DNA of 64,000 nt, from NCBI GenBank assembly GCA_031317595.1, contig JANCMB010000001.1:2297610-2361609 (forward strand), written 5' to 3'. This document shows, one piece after another, positions 18,861 to 27,113 of the stretch. How positions within the stretch are numbered: position 1 is the first letter of the stretch; every line of letters begins with the position of its first letter. Position numbers and translations under genes: made by a program. The notes below the pieces were generated by a model. That model ran no database searches. It was given only the letters and a program-made list of their open reading frames with translations, and was not told the DNA's origin. The stretch comes from Glutamicibacter sp. PS. Its GTDB lineage: Bacteria; Actinomycetota; Actinomycetes; Actinomycetales; Micrococcaceae.

Positions 18861-18874
18861 ATCCCAGGACCGAG

Positions 18875-20194
18875 ATGAACCGCACCGATACATCCACTCG
18901 ACCCAAAATTTCCACCGGCAAGATCTTCATGGTCGCCGGCTTCGGCACGGCGATGGAGTTCTATGACTTCACCATTTACGGCCTTGCCGCCGCACTAATC
19001 TTTCCCAAATTATTCTTCCCAGACTTTGACCCACTGGTCGGGACAATTATTGCCTTCGCCGCCTTCGGCTCGGGGTTCCTGGCCCGCCCCCTCGGTGGCA
19101 TTGTCTTTGGCCACTTCGGCGACAAGTATTCACGCCGAACCGTTCTGATCACCACGCTGATCATCATGGGCACCAGCACCTTCCTCATTGGCTGCCTGCC
19201 TGGCTATGCCACGCTGGGAGTCGTCGCCCCAATCTTGCTCGTCCTGCTCCGACTGCTTCAGGGTTTCTCAGCCGGCGGCGAATGGGGCGGAGCATCGCTG
19301 ACCGGCGTAGAGAACGCACCGGAGCATAAGCGCGGCCTCTTCGGTAGCTTTACCTCCATGGGCATCGGGCTCGGTAGCCTCGTAGGCTCTGGAGTGTTCG
19401 CCCTGCTGACCCTGATGCCCGAGGAGCAACTGCTCGCCTACGGCTGGCGGATTGCATTCTGGATCGGTGGCGCACTGGTGCTCGTCGGAGTCATCGCACG
19501 AACTCGTATGCCGCAGGAGGAACCCTCCGAGCACAAGGCCACCGGCGCCCCACTGATTCAGGCCCTGCGCAAGCACCCGAAACAGATTCTGCTCGCCATT
19601 GGCGTGGCCTTTGGCTACAACACCCTGGCGTACATCGGCTCCATTTTCACCGTCACCTACGCCGAACAGCGCGACTACTCCCCCACGGTTTCCATGGTCC
19701 TGCAGGTTCTTGGTGCCGCCGTGTTTGTCATCGCCGCCCCGCTCATGGCCTCGCTGTCGGATAAATACGGGCGTAAGCGAGTCGTGGGTTGGGGCACCGC
19801 CCTGTATGCCGGGTTCTTCTTCCTCTTCTTCCCCATGGTTGATGGGCATGTCGTCTGGATGGTGGTGCTGGCCTACGCTCTGATCAACATCTTCATGGCT
19901 GCCCCGCAGGGCTGCATCCCGGCCTTCCTTTCGGAGCAGTTTCCCCGCGAGACCCGCATGTCAGCGATCAGTGCGACCTATCAAACCGGTGCTGCACTCG
20001 GCGGCGGTACCGCGGCCACCGTGGCAGCAGCACTCTTCGCGGCCTTTGGAGGCAACCCCATCGGTGTAGCGCTGTACACCGCACTTGCCTCGTTGGTGCT
20101 CATCGGCTGTGCTGCCGGATTGCGCGAGACCCATAAGGTTGCCACCCGCAATCTGGGTACCACCGCAACACCGCAAGAAGCTTTCGCCAACTAA
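18875..20194 (+). CDS. MFS transporter, metabolite:H+ symporter (MHS) family
   Basis: A 439-residue, 12-segment major-facilitator protein. The N-terminal GFGTAMEFYDFTIYGLAAALIFPKLFFP and the loop GHFGDKYSRRTVL mark the MHS subfamily (ShiA/ProP/citrate-type). The LLQGFSAGGEWGGASL motif in segment 4-5 is also typical. It should take up an organic acid or zwitterionic metabolite with protons. It is co-transcribed with the C45 hydrolase 14 nt upstream, so its substrate is probably what that enzyme cleaves. Confidence 0.9.
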   Translation: MNRTDTSTRPKISTGKIFMVAGFGTAMEFYDFTIYGLAAALIFPKLFFPDFDPLVGTIIAFAAFGSGFLARPLGGIVFGHFGDKYSRRTVLITTLIIMGTSTFLIGCLPGYATLGVVAPILLVLLRLLQGFSAGGEWGGASLTGVENAPEHKRGLFGSFTSMGIGLGSLVGSGVFALLTLMPEEQLLAYGWRIAFWIGGALVLVGVIARTRMPQEEPSEHKATGAPLIQALRKHPKQILLAIGVAFGYNTLAYIGSIFTVTYAEQRDYSPTVSMVLQVLGAAVFVIAAPLMASLSDKYGRKRVVGWGTALYAGFFFLFFPMVDGHVVWMVVLAYALINIFMAAPQGCIPAFLSEQFPRETRMSAISATYQTGAALGGGTAATVAAALFAAFGGNPIGVALYTALASLVLIGCAAGLRETHKVATRNLGTTATPQEAFAN

Positions 20195-20212
20195 CCTCCA
20201 ACAACCGTTGCG

Positions 20213-20245
20213 CTGGCGGGCAGGGATTCGATCCCGGCCCGCCAG
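20213..20245 (+). terminator. Hairpin terminator after the MHS gene
   Basis: CTGGCGGGC (20213-20221) pairs with GCCCGCCAG (20237-20245), with an inner GGGAT/ATCCC stem and a TCG loop. It lies 18 nt after the stop codon and has no U-tract. Confidence 0.65.
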
Positions 20246-20354
20246 TGTGCGTTAACTGGTGGCTACCCATGTGGGCGCCGAGCATGCCCGACGGGTGTCA
20301 TTCACGACTGCTCTCGACGTGCCGGAGCTCACGGTCTCGTGAGGCGATTTTTAG

Positions 20355-20399
20355 TTGCGGTTCGTCAACCAAAGTTCTATAGTTGACAACAATCAACCA
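20355..20399 (+). promoter_or_regulatory. Promoter and MarR-type operator for the DHA2 exporter
   Basis: TTGCGG (20355-20360) and TATAGT (20378-20383), spaced by 17 nt, form a plausible promoter. The inverted repeat TAGTTGA-N6-TCAACCA (20380-20399, 6 of 7 positions paired) overlaps the -10 box and presumed start site. The co-operonic MarR repressor would block transcription from here. Confidence 0.55.
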
Positions 20400-20417
20400 A
20401 TCGTTAAGGAGCCTCAG

Positions 20418-22025
20418 ATGACCACTGCATCGCAGGTCCAGCCTCCGAAAATGAACCACCGGGAAGTACTACAGTCACTGACCGGTCTGCTCATGGGCAT
20501 GTTCGTTTCCATCCTGGCCGGCACCGTCGTATCCAGCTCGCTACCGGTGATCGTTTCCGATCTCAACGGCAGCCAAACCGCCTATACCTGGGTAGTGACC
20601 GCTACCCTGTTGGCCACCACCATTTCCACCCCGATTTGGGGCAAGTTCGCCGACCTCGGCAACCGCAAATTGCTGTTGCAGATTGCACTGGGCTTGTTCG
20701 TGGCAGCCTCGGCGGCCGCCGGTTTCGCACAGGACACGAACTTCCTGATCACCATGCGTGTAATTCAGGGTCTGGCCGGTGGCGGTATGGGCGCGCTGAG
20801 CCAGATCGTCATGGCCGACATCCTGTCTCCGCGTGAACGCGGCAAGTACATGGGACTCTTTGGTGCCGTGATGGCCCTTGGCACCGTGGGTGGCCCGCTG
20901 ATCGGTGGCTTCATCACCGACACCATCAACTGGCGTTGGAACTTCTTCGTTGCCCTGCCGGTTGCCGTAGTGGCGATCATTCTGATCCAGCGCACCCTGC
21001 ACCTGCCAGCACATACCAAGCGTGCCGTGAAGATCGATTATCTTGGCATCGTTCTCTTGTCGGCGGGTGTCGCCGCCCTGCTGATCTGGATGTCGCTGGG
21101 TGGCAGCGAATTCGAGTGGAACTCGATCACCAGTTGGACCATGGTCGGTGGTTCGGTTCTCGCCCTGCTGCTATTCGTGGTTGTGGAGCTCAGGGCCGAA
21201 GAACCACTGATCAACCTCTCGCTGTTCAAGAACCGCACCTTTACCTTCGCGGTCATCGCCTCGCTGGCCGTGGGTGTCTCGATGTTTGGCACCTCGGTCT
21301 TCCTGAGCCAGTACATGATCATGGCTCGCGGTGCGAGCGCCACGCAGGCGGGTTTGATGACCTTCCCAATGATGGCCGGCCTGCTGGTCATCTCCACCGT
21401 GGCCGGCGCAATGATCTCGCGCTTCGGTAAGTGGAAGGCCTTCGTGGTCACCGGCTCGTTCCTGCAGCTCGCTGGCCTGTTCCTACTGGGCACGATCCAC
21501 TACGACACCGAGTTCTGGATTGTGGGTCTGTACATGTTCATTCTGGGTGCCGGCGTCGGTCTGGTCATGCAGAATATGGTGCTGGTCGTGCAGAATGCGG
21601 TGAACCCGCAAGAGTTGGGCGTGGCCTCCTCGGCCGTGAACTTCTTCCGCACCCTCGGCGGTACCGCCGGAACCGCCGGGCTCGGCGCCATCCTCGCCGC
21701 GAACATCCCGAACATGATCGCCGACCGTCAGTCCGATTTGGTTGCCGCGCTGGCAACCCTCGGCGGTAAGGCCAAGGAAGTCACCGCAGCCCTCGGTTCG
21801 GGAACCATGCCAAGCATCTCCAGCCTGCCCGAACCGGTACGTGTAATCCTCGAGTCGGTCTACGGCGACGGCGTAGCCCACCTCTTTGCGGTCGCCGCCC
21901 CGATCTCGCTGATCACCATCGTGGCCGTGTTGCTGATCCCGAACCAGTCGCTGAGCACCAAGACCAACACCCAGCGTCTGGCCGAGGAGAACGACGGATC
22001 CGAGCTCGGTTCTACCGAAGCCTAG
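20418..22025 (+). CDS. DHA2-family multidrug MFS exporter (EmrB/QacA type)
   Basis: A 535-residue 14-segment drug:H+ antiporter. The opening LLMGMFVSILAGTVVSSSLPVIVSDL, WGKFADLGNRKLLLQ in the 2-3 loop, RVIQGLAGGGMGALSQIVMADI (motif C region) and GGPLIGGFITDTINWRWNFFVALP are all typical of this family. The ATG at 20418 has AAGGA 8 nt upstream; the open frame extends 21 codons further but without an SD. A MarR repressor follows 9 nt downstream, the standard arrangement for inducible efflux. The exported compounds cannot be deduced. Confidence 0.92.
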   Translation: MTTASQVQPPKMNHREVLQSLTGLLMGMFVSILAGTVVSSSLPVIVSDLNGSQTAYTWVVTATLLATTISTPIWGKFADLGNRKLLLQIALGLFVAASAAAGFAQDTNFLITMRVIQGLAGGGMGALSQIVMADILSPRERGKYMGLFGAVMALGTVGGPLIGGFITDTINWRWNFFVALPVAVVAIILIQRTLHLPAHTKRAVKIDYLGIVLLSAGVAALLIWMSLGGSEFEWNSITSWTMVGGSVLALLLFVVVELRAEEPLINLSLFKNRTFTFAVIASLAVGVSMFGTSVFLSQYMIMARGASATQAGLMTFPMMAGLLVISTVAGAMISRFGKWKAFVVTGSFLQLAGLFLLGTIHYDTEFWIVGLYMFILGAGVGLVMQNMVLVVQNAVNPQELGVASSAVNFFRTLGGTAGTAGLGAILAANIPNMIADRQSDLVAALATLGGKAKEVTAALGSGTMPSISSLPEPVRVILESVYGDGVAHLFAVAAPISLITIVAVLLIPNQSLSTKTNTQRLAEENDGSELGSTEA

Positions 22026-22034
22026 GGGAAAGTC

Positions 22035-22496
22035 ATGGACTCAACGGCTTCACTCCCTGCCCGCAGCGATCTGCTCGATGCCACCGAACAGGAGCTTTTC
22101 GCACTGATCTCCATCACCGCGAAGTCGCGCAAGCACCTGGCGGCGGCATTGGACGAACGGCTCCCGCCCTCTGCCCTGCCGGTGCTTGGGATGGTGATGC
22201 ATGCGTCGAAGATCAGTCAGTCGGAAATCTGCGAGCATCTAATGACGGACAAGGCCAGCCTGTCGCGGCTCGTCGCTCGGCTGGAAGAGACCGAAATGAT
22301 CGCTCGCGAGATCGACGAAAACGATCGTCGAGTGGTGCATCTGATTCCGACGGACTTCGCTCGCGAACGCTGGCAGGACCTGAGCAACCAGTGGCGCGCA
22401 AAACTGCGTGAACGCATCTCCCACTGGAGCGACGAAGACCTCGATCGGCTGGTTCACCTGATGGTTCGGCTGAACACGGATCTGCGCTTGCTCTAG
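22035..22496 (+). CDS. MarR-family transcriptional regulator
   Basis: A 153-residue winged-helix regulator. ISQSEICEHLMTDKASLSRLVARLEETEMIAREIDENDRRVVHLIPTD is the recognition helix plus wing of MarR proteins, with the conserved DxRR-like element as NDRRV. It is the second gene of the exporter operon and probably its autorepressor, acting at the inverted repeat before the exporter gene and released by a phenolic or drug ligand. The start ATG has GGGGAAAG just upstream. Confidence 0.92.
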   Translation: MDSTASLPARSDLLDATEQELFALISITAKSRKHLAAALDERLPPSALPVLGMVMHASKISQSEICEHLMTDKASLSRLVARLEETEMIAREIDENDRRVVHLIPTDFARERWQDLSNQWRAKLRERISHWSDEDLDRLVHLMVRLNTDLRLL

Positions 22497-22510
22497 TTCG
22501 CCTAGTCCCT

Positions 22511-22552
22511 AGCCACGTCGCTTCGGAGAAGATTCTCCAAGGCGACGTGGCT
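22511..22552 (+). terminator. 42-nt near-palindromic hairpin after marR-type gene
   Basis: AGCCACGTCGC (22511-22521) pairs perfectly with 22542-22552, and an inner GGAGAA/TTCTCC stem continues it with one wobble and one mismatch. It ends 12 nt before the next gene. It has no U-tract and would work on either strand. A GTG in its right arm is in frame with the next gene but is an unlikely start. Confidence 0.65.
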
Positions 22553-22564
22553 ACACTTCTGTCC

Positions 22565-23116
22565 ATGGGTATCCGAAGTAGCAATCTCCCGGCCATCGAG
22601 CAAGCCACCAGACGGAATTGGGAAAGCTGGTGTGAGCTGCTGGAGCACCACGGCGCGGCGGATTTACCCCACGCGCAGATCGCCGATCACGCCGTGGAAC
22701 ATATGCCCGATGATCTGGCGAACCCCGGCTGGTGGGCCCAATCGGTGGCGGTGGCCTATGAACAACACATTGGTCGGCGCCTGCCCGGGCAAGCAGCCGA
22801 CGGAAGCTTCCAAGGATCGGTAAGCAAAACCCTCGAGGCCGATCTCGATTATGCGCTGGATCTGTGGCGGGCGCAGGTTGCCACGCTCAGTACCTTCAAC
22901 GGCGCTTCGTTGCTGGGAAAGCCCACCGAGTCGGGCAGCGAAAACTGGCGCTACTGGCGAGCAGCCTTTTCCGACGGGTCGCGGGTTTCGGTCGACATCG
23001 GCCAGAAGGGAAATAAGACCTCGCTCAGCGTCAATCAGCGCAAAATTCGTGAACCGGAGAATTTGGCGTCATGGAAGGACTTCTGGAAGCAAGTCTTGGG
23101 CTCACTGGATAGCTGA
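22565..23116 (+). CDS. DUF4287-like N-terminal domain protein with SRPBCC-like C-terminal region
   Basis: A 183-residue hypothetical protein. The N-terminal half (NWESWCELLEHHGAADLPHAQIADHAVEH, then NPGWWAQSVAVAYEQHIGRR) matches the pattern I know from actinobacterial proteins in which a DUF4287-like helical domain precedes an SRPBCC/AHSA1-type domain. The C-terminal half (SKTLEADLDYALDLW..., RVSVDIGQKGNKTSLSVNQRKI) fits a divergent SRPBCC fold. The ATG at 22565 has no SD and may be leaderless; it follows the long hairpin. Function is unknown and there is no operon partner. Confidence 0.7.
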   Translation: MGIRSSNLPAIEQATRRNWESWCELLEHHGAADLPHAQIADHAVEHMPDDLANPGWWAQSVAVAYEQHIGRRLPGQAADGSFQGSVSKTLEADLDYALDLWRAQVATLSTFNGASLLGKPTESGSENWRYWRAAFSDGSRVSVDIGQKGNKTSLSVNQRKIREPENLASWKDFWKQVLGSLDS

Positions 23117-23147
23117 GTAGGCGATCCTTAGGCTTACCGGCAAGGGC

Positions 23148-23166
23148 ATTGGACAATATGACCAAT
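23148..23166. promoter_or_regulatory. Inverted repeat upstream of lysC
   Basis: ATTGG-N9-CCAAT lies 150 nt before the lysC start codon in the 202-nt intergenic region. It may be an operator or an RNA stem in the lysC leader. No regulator is adjacent and no lysine riboswitch could be recognised. Confidence 0.3.
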
Positions 23167-23318
23167 GTTTACCCGGCCAACTAGGCGAATGGTTGACTCT
23201 GCTGTCACAATGAGTGATTGGTAGATATGCTGCAAGTGCGCCGCGATCCGCGTACCTCGCGGTCATCGTCTTCGCACCGGCGGCAATACACAACTCACAA
23301 GCTGGAGCGTGCTTGCCC

Positions 23319-24605
23319 ATGAGCCTCATTGTTCAAAAGTTCGGTGGTTCTTCCGTCTCGGATGCCGAAGGCATCAAACGTGTCGCGCGCCGAATTATTG
23401 ACACCAAGGCCAAGGGCAACGAGGTCGTCGTCGTTGTCTCCGCGATGGGCGACACCACCGATGATCTGCTCGACTTGGCCGGTCAGCTCACCAACGATGC
23501 CCCGGCCCGCGAGATGGATATGTTGCTCTCCGCCGGTGAACGCATCTCCATGTCGCTGCTGGCCATGGCCATCAACGAACTCGGCGAGCAGGCGGCGTCC
23601 TTCACCGGTTCTCAAGCCGGCTTGATCACCGACGCCACCCACGGCAAGGCCCGCATTATGGAGGTCTCCCCGCAGCGCGTGCGCCGGGCTATCGACCGCG
23701 GCTACGTGGCGATCGTCGCCGGATTCCAGGGCATGAGCAAGGAAACCAACAACATCACCACCATGGGCCGTGGCGGTTCCGACACCACCGCCGTCGCCCT
23801 GGCCGCCGCATTGGATGCGGACGTCTGCGAAATCTACACCGACGTGGACGGCGTCTACACCGCCGATCCGCGCGTGGTGTCCTCGGCCAAGAAGATCGAA
23901 ACGATCTCCAGCGAGGAAATGCTTGAGATGGCCGCCAGCGGCTCGAAGATCCTGCACCTACGTTGCGTGGAGTACGCCCGCCGTTTTGGTGTGCCGCTGC
24001 ACGTACGCTCCTCCTTCAGCACCCACGAAGGCACCTGGGTGCTGCCCGACCCCGACGACAAGATCACCATTCAAGAGGGAGAACCCTTGGAACAGCCCAT
24101 CATCTCCGGCGTTGCCCACGACCACTCCGAGGCTAAGGTCACCGTCATTGGCGTGCCCGATATCCCCGGCAAGGCAGCGCAGATCTTCGGCGTCATTGCC
24201 GCCGCGCAGGCCAATATCGATATGATCGTGCAGAACATTTCGACGCACGGCTCGGGCCACACCGACATCTCCTTCACCCTGCCGATGACCGAGGGCAAGC
24301 GCGTTATCGACGCGCTGAATACCGCCAAGGCCGAGATCGGGTTCGAGGACATCGAGTACAACGAAGAGGTGGGCAAGCTTTCCCTCGTCGGTGCCGGTAT
24401 GCGTTCAAACCCGGGCGTATCCTTCACATTCTTCGAGGCCCTGCACCAGGCCGGTGTGAACGTGGACATGATCTCGACCTCCGAGATCCGCATCTCCGTA
24501 GTCACCGACGCCGATAAGCTCAACGACGCGGTCCGCGCGATCCACTCGGCTTTCGACCTCGACACCGATATCGAAGCCACCGTCTACGGCGGAACCGGTC
24601 GCTAG
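23319..24605 (+). CDS. lysC: Aspartate kinase
   Basis: A 428-residue aspartokinase making 4-phospho-L-aspartate, first step to lysine, diaminopimelate, threonine and methionine. The N-terminal LIVQKFGGSSVSD motif, TMGRGGSDTTAVALAAALDADVCEIYTDVDGVYTADPR and two C-terminal ACT domains (from about residue 260) define it. Length and layout match the Corynebacterium-type enzyme with concerted Lys+Thr inhibition. The ATG at 23319 directly precedes the conserved core; 35 upstream open codons are rejected. An in-frame TTG with SD at 24087 could start a separate regulatory beta subunit. A strong terminator follows. Confidence 0.97.
   Translation: MSLIVQKFGGSSVSDAEGIKRVARRIIDTKAKGNEVVVVVSAMGDTTDDLLDLAGQLTNDAPAREMDMLLSAGERISMSLLAMAINELGEQAASFTGSQAGLITDATHGKARIMEVSPQRVRRAIDRGYVAIVAGFQGMSKETNNITTMGRGGSDTTAVALAAALDADVCEIYTDVDGVYTADPRVVSSAKKIETISSEEMLEMAASGSKILHLRCVEYARRFGVPLHVRSSFSTHEGTWVLPDPDDKITIQEGEPLEQPIISGVAHDHSEAKVTVIGVPDIPGKAAQIFGVIAAAQANIDMIVQNISTHGSGHTDISFTLPMTEGKRVIDALNTAKAEIGFEDIEYNEEVGKLSLVGAGMRSNPGVSFTFFEALHQAGVNVDMISTSEIRISVVTDADKLNDAVRAIHSAFDLDTDIEATVYGGTGR
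24075..24089 (+). promoter_or_regulatory. Probable internal ribosome binding site and TTG start for the LysC beta subunit
   Basis: Inside lysC, AGAGGGAGA (24075-24083) is followed about 4 nt later by an in-frame TTG (24087). Initiation there gives a 172-residue polypeptide starting LEQPIISGVAHDHSEAKVTV, that is, the two ACT domains. The aspartokinase beta subunit of Corynebacterium glutamicum starts at the equivalent position within its alpha gene (established knowledge). Confidence 0.6.
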
Positions 24606-24623
24606 GCCACCAGCACGCGTGTA

Positions 24624-24667
24624 GCGCGAGGCGATCACCGATGCGGTGATCGCCTCGCGCTCTTTTT
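24624..24667 (+). terminator. Intrinsic terminator after lysC
   Basis: A 16-bp perfect stem (24624-24639 with 24645-24660) around a GATGC loop is followed by TCTTTTT. It is a textbook rho-independent terminator, 18 nt after the lysC stop and overlapping the leader of the next gene. Confidence 0.93.
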
Positions 24668-24676
24668 GGAGGACAA

Positions 24677-25429
24677 ATGAGCAGAGCTCCCTTAGCCACG
24701 GTGCCCACCGGTGCGGTGCCCGTCCCCTCCGTGGTGCAGGCCGCCGCGGGTGGACGCGAGGTCACCCCGGTGTGGCGCAATCAGGTCGGCGGTCTCACCT
24801 TCCGCTTCGAACCAAGTGGCGAGCGGCAGGAGGTGCACTTCGCCAAGTGGTCAGCGACCGAGGCCGGGATCGATCTCCGCGACGAAGCCGAGCGACTGGA
24901 TTGGGCCCGCTCCTATGCCAGCGTGCCTGAGGTGGTGGAGTTGCGCGAAGCGGAAGAGGGACAGCTGCTGATCACTAGGGGGTTGCCGGGCACCAGTGCC
25001 GTGGACCCGAGATGGATCCGACGTCCGCGACGCGCCGCACGTGCCCTCGGTGCCGCGCTGCGGCACCTGCACGAGAACCTGCCGTTGGATGCGTGCCCGT
25101 ACCGCTGGGATGTCGAGACGCGGCTTGCCGAACTGCCCACCACCGAGCGCGCCGATTTCCGCGCCCAGGCACCGACCGAAGATCTGGTGGTATGCCACGG
25201 CGATGCCTGCGCCCCGAACACGCTCCTCGATGACCGCGGGGAACTATCCGGGCACGTGGACCTTGGCACGTTGGGGGTCGGCGACCGTTGGGCCGACCTG
25301 GCCGTGTTGGCGTGGAGCGCCGAATGGAACTATGGCCCCGGTCTGACCGATCTGGTCTATGCCGGCTACGGGGTGAGTGCGGATGCGCGTCGAGCCGACT
25401 ACTACCGACGACTTTGGGATGCCACCTAA
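24677..25429 (+). CDS. Aminoglycoside phosphotransferase-like kinase (APH(3') type)
   Basis: A 250-residue kinase-fold protein of the APH family. FAKW (Lys57) is the likely ATP-anchoring lysine. HGDACAPN puts the catalytic Asp at 176 and the metal-binding Asn at 181, and HVDLGTLGVGDRWADLA carries the second metal Asp195. This spacing matches APH(3') enzymes that phosphorylate kanamycin-class drugs. Chromosomal actinobacterial versions are often uncharacterised and may not confer resistance. It begins 10 nt after the lysC terminator T-run with a GGAGGA SD, and is convergent with phoD. Confidence 0.85.
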   Translation: MSRAPLATVPTGAVPVPSVVQAAAGGREVTPVWRNQVGGLTFRFEPSGERQEVHFAKWSATEAGIDLRDEAERLDWARSYASVPEVVELREAEEGQLLITRGLPGTSAVDPRWIRRPRRAARALGAALRHLHENLPLDACPYRWDVETRLAELPTTERADFRAQAPTEDLVVCHGDACAPNTLLDDRGELSGHVDLGTLGVGDRWADLAVLAWSAEWNYGPGLTDLVYAGYGVSADARRADYYRRLWDAT

Positions 25430-25441
25430 CGCAAGCTGTCG

Positions 25442-27043
25442 CTAGCGTTGCGGTTGCAGGCTTGTGCTGTAGACAACCTCGCCCAGTGCGTTGCGAAGCG
25501 AGACGTTGAACTGATCGTCCTCATCCAATTCGACGTGACCGAAGTACTGGCTCTTTCCGTCGCGTGGGGACTGGTTCGGGGCGTGGCCGGCCTGAGCAAA
25601 GACCACCTCTGGTCCAAAGGTGCCATCCATCGGATTCGGACCGAAGGACCCGGCGTTGACCGGCCCGGCCACGAATTCCCAGAATGGCTCGAAATCGGTG
25701 AAGGCCGCACGCTGCGGGGCATAGTGGTGAGCGGCGCAGTAGTGCACGTCGGCGGTGAGGAAAACGACGTTGCGTACCTTGCGGCGTTTCAGCTCGGCCA
25801 GCAGCCGGGCCAGTTCGAGTTCGCGACCCAAGGGTGCCCCGTGCTCGGCATTGGCGATGGATTCCTGCGCCGCACCGTCGGGCACCACAATCCCCAGCGG
25901 CAGATCATTGAGGATCACCTTCCAGGTGGCGGTGGAGGCCGCTAGTTCCCGACTGAGCCACTGCAATTGTTCTTCGCCGAAGATCGAGGTGCCATCCACC
26001 TCCTTGCCGTCGCTGTTCGGGTTCTTGAAACTGCGCATGTCTAGGGCGAACAGATCTAGCTGCGGGCCGCGGGAAATTTTGCGATAGATACGCGTCGGTT
26101 CGAACCCGCTGCCGGGGCGCAGCGACCGGGCGTCGGCGATCGGCTGGTATTCCTGCCAGGCCCGCCGACCGCGGGCGGCGAGCACGTCGATCTCGCGCAC
26201 CGTGTAGCGCTCATCGTCGATACGTTCGCCGGGGTACCAGTTATTGTGCGTCTCGTGATCATCCCATTGCGCGATGATTGGTACCTCGCTGTAGAGGGAC
26301 CGCACGTTGTGGTCGAGTAGGTTGTAGCGGTGCCGCCCGCGGAATTCGGCCAGCGTTTCCGCCACCTTGGTGACTTCTTCGGTGATCACATTGCGCCAGA
26401 TTTGCCCGTCGGGTTCGCGCACCGTCTCGGCCAGCGGCCCGTCGGCGTAGATGGTGTCGCCCGAGTGGATGAAGAAGTCCGGTTTCAGCGCATGCATGGC
26501 CGCGTAGGTGCGCATGCCGCCGATATCGGGGTTGATCCCCCAGCCCTGCCCGGCCGTATCCCCGGTCCAGACGAAGCTCTGCCGGCGCGTGGCTCCGTGG
26601 TTGCGTTTCCCGGTTGGCGACAGTGCGGTGCGGAAGCTGCCCGATTCGAGTTGGCCGATAGTCCCGCGTTCGTCTTCGAACCCGATGTCCAGTGCAAAGC
26701 GGGTGCCGGCGGGCAACTGGGTGGCGGCGATCTTCGCGGTGTAGTCGCTCTCCGGGCCGGCTAGCGACCCGCGCAGGGTGCGGCTGAACTGTCCGCGACC
26801 GCGAATCACCGCGCCCGATTCGTCGATGGCGCGAAGCTTGGCGATCAGCCGTCCGCGCCCGGAGGATCGGGCCCACAATACCGCCGAGTTGGTGCCGGGA
26901 TCTCCCATGCTGAAACCGTGCGTCAGCGCCAGGCGTTCACGCATCAGGCGTGGGGCGCTGGCGCCCGCGGAGGTGCCCAGTAGCGTTAAAGCGCCGGCCG
27001 AGAGGGCGCCGGTCATTAGCGTGCGTCGCGAAAGAGTGCTCAC
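25442..27043 (-). CDS. phoD: Tat-exported PhoD-like alkaline phosphatase/phosphodiesterase
   Basis: A 533-residue secreted metallophosphoesterase. The N-terminus MSTLSRRTLMTGALSAGALT is a twin-arginine signal (RR at 6-7) followed by a hydrophobic stretch and an AxA site. A PhoD N-terminal beta domain follows, then the catalytic core with SGDTIYAD, QWDDHETHNNW and VFLTADVHYCAAHHY, which supply the calcium/iron ligands. It should hydrolyse phosphomono- or diesters outside the cell. No Pho-box was recognised upstream. Confidence 0.92.
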   Translation of the reverse strand: MSTLSRRTLMTGALSAGALTLLGTSAGASAPRLMRERLALTHGFSMGDPGTNSAVLWARSSGRGRLIAKLRAIDESGAVIRGRGQFSRTLRGSLAGPESDYTAKIAATQLPAGTRFALDIGFEDERGTIGQLESGSFRTALSPTGKRNHGATRRQSFVWTGDTAGQGWGINPDIGGMRTYAAMHALKPDFFIHSGDTIYADGPLAETVREPDGQIWRNVITEEVTKVAETLAEFRGRHRYNLLDHNVRSLYSEVPIIAQWDDHETHNNWYPGERIDDERYTVREIDVLAARGRRAWQEYQPIADARSLRPGSGFEPTRIYRKISRGPQLDLFALDMRSFKNPNSDGKEVDGTSIFGEEQLQWLSRELAASTATWKVILNDLPLGIVVPDGAAQESIANAEHGAPLGRELELARLLAELKRRKVRNVVFLTADVHYCAAHHYAPQRAAFTDFEPFWEFVAGPVNAGSFGPNPMDGTFGPEVVFAQAGHAPNQSPRDGKSQYFGHVELDEDDQFNVSLRNALGEVVYSTSLQPQR

Positions 27044-27113
27044 CCAATAAAGCCTGGCGCAGCGAAATTACGCCCAGATGGCGTGGTGGTAAACGCTGCG
27101 AGTCGCTTGAGCA

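Noticed and set aside
23117-23318. Lysine riboswitch upstream of lysC
   Set aside because: The 202-nt region lacks the conserved lysine-riboswitch core; only a short inverted repeat is visible.
24627-24660. Palindrome after lysC as a protein operator for the APH-like gene
   Set aside because: The perfect GC stem followed by TCTTTTT is better explained as the lysC terminator.
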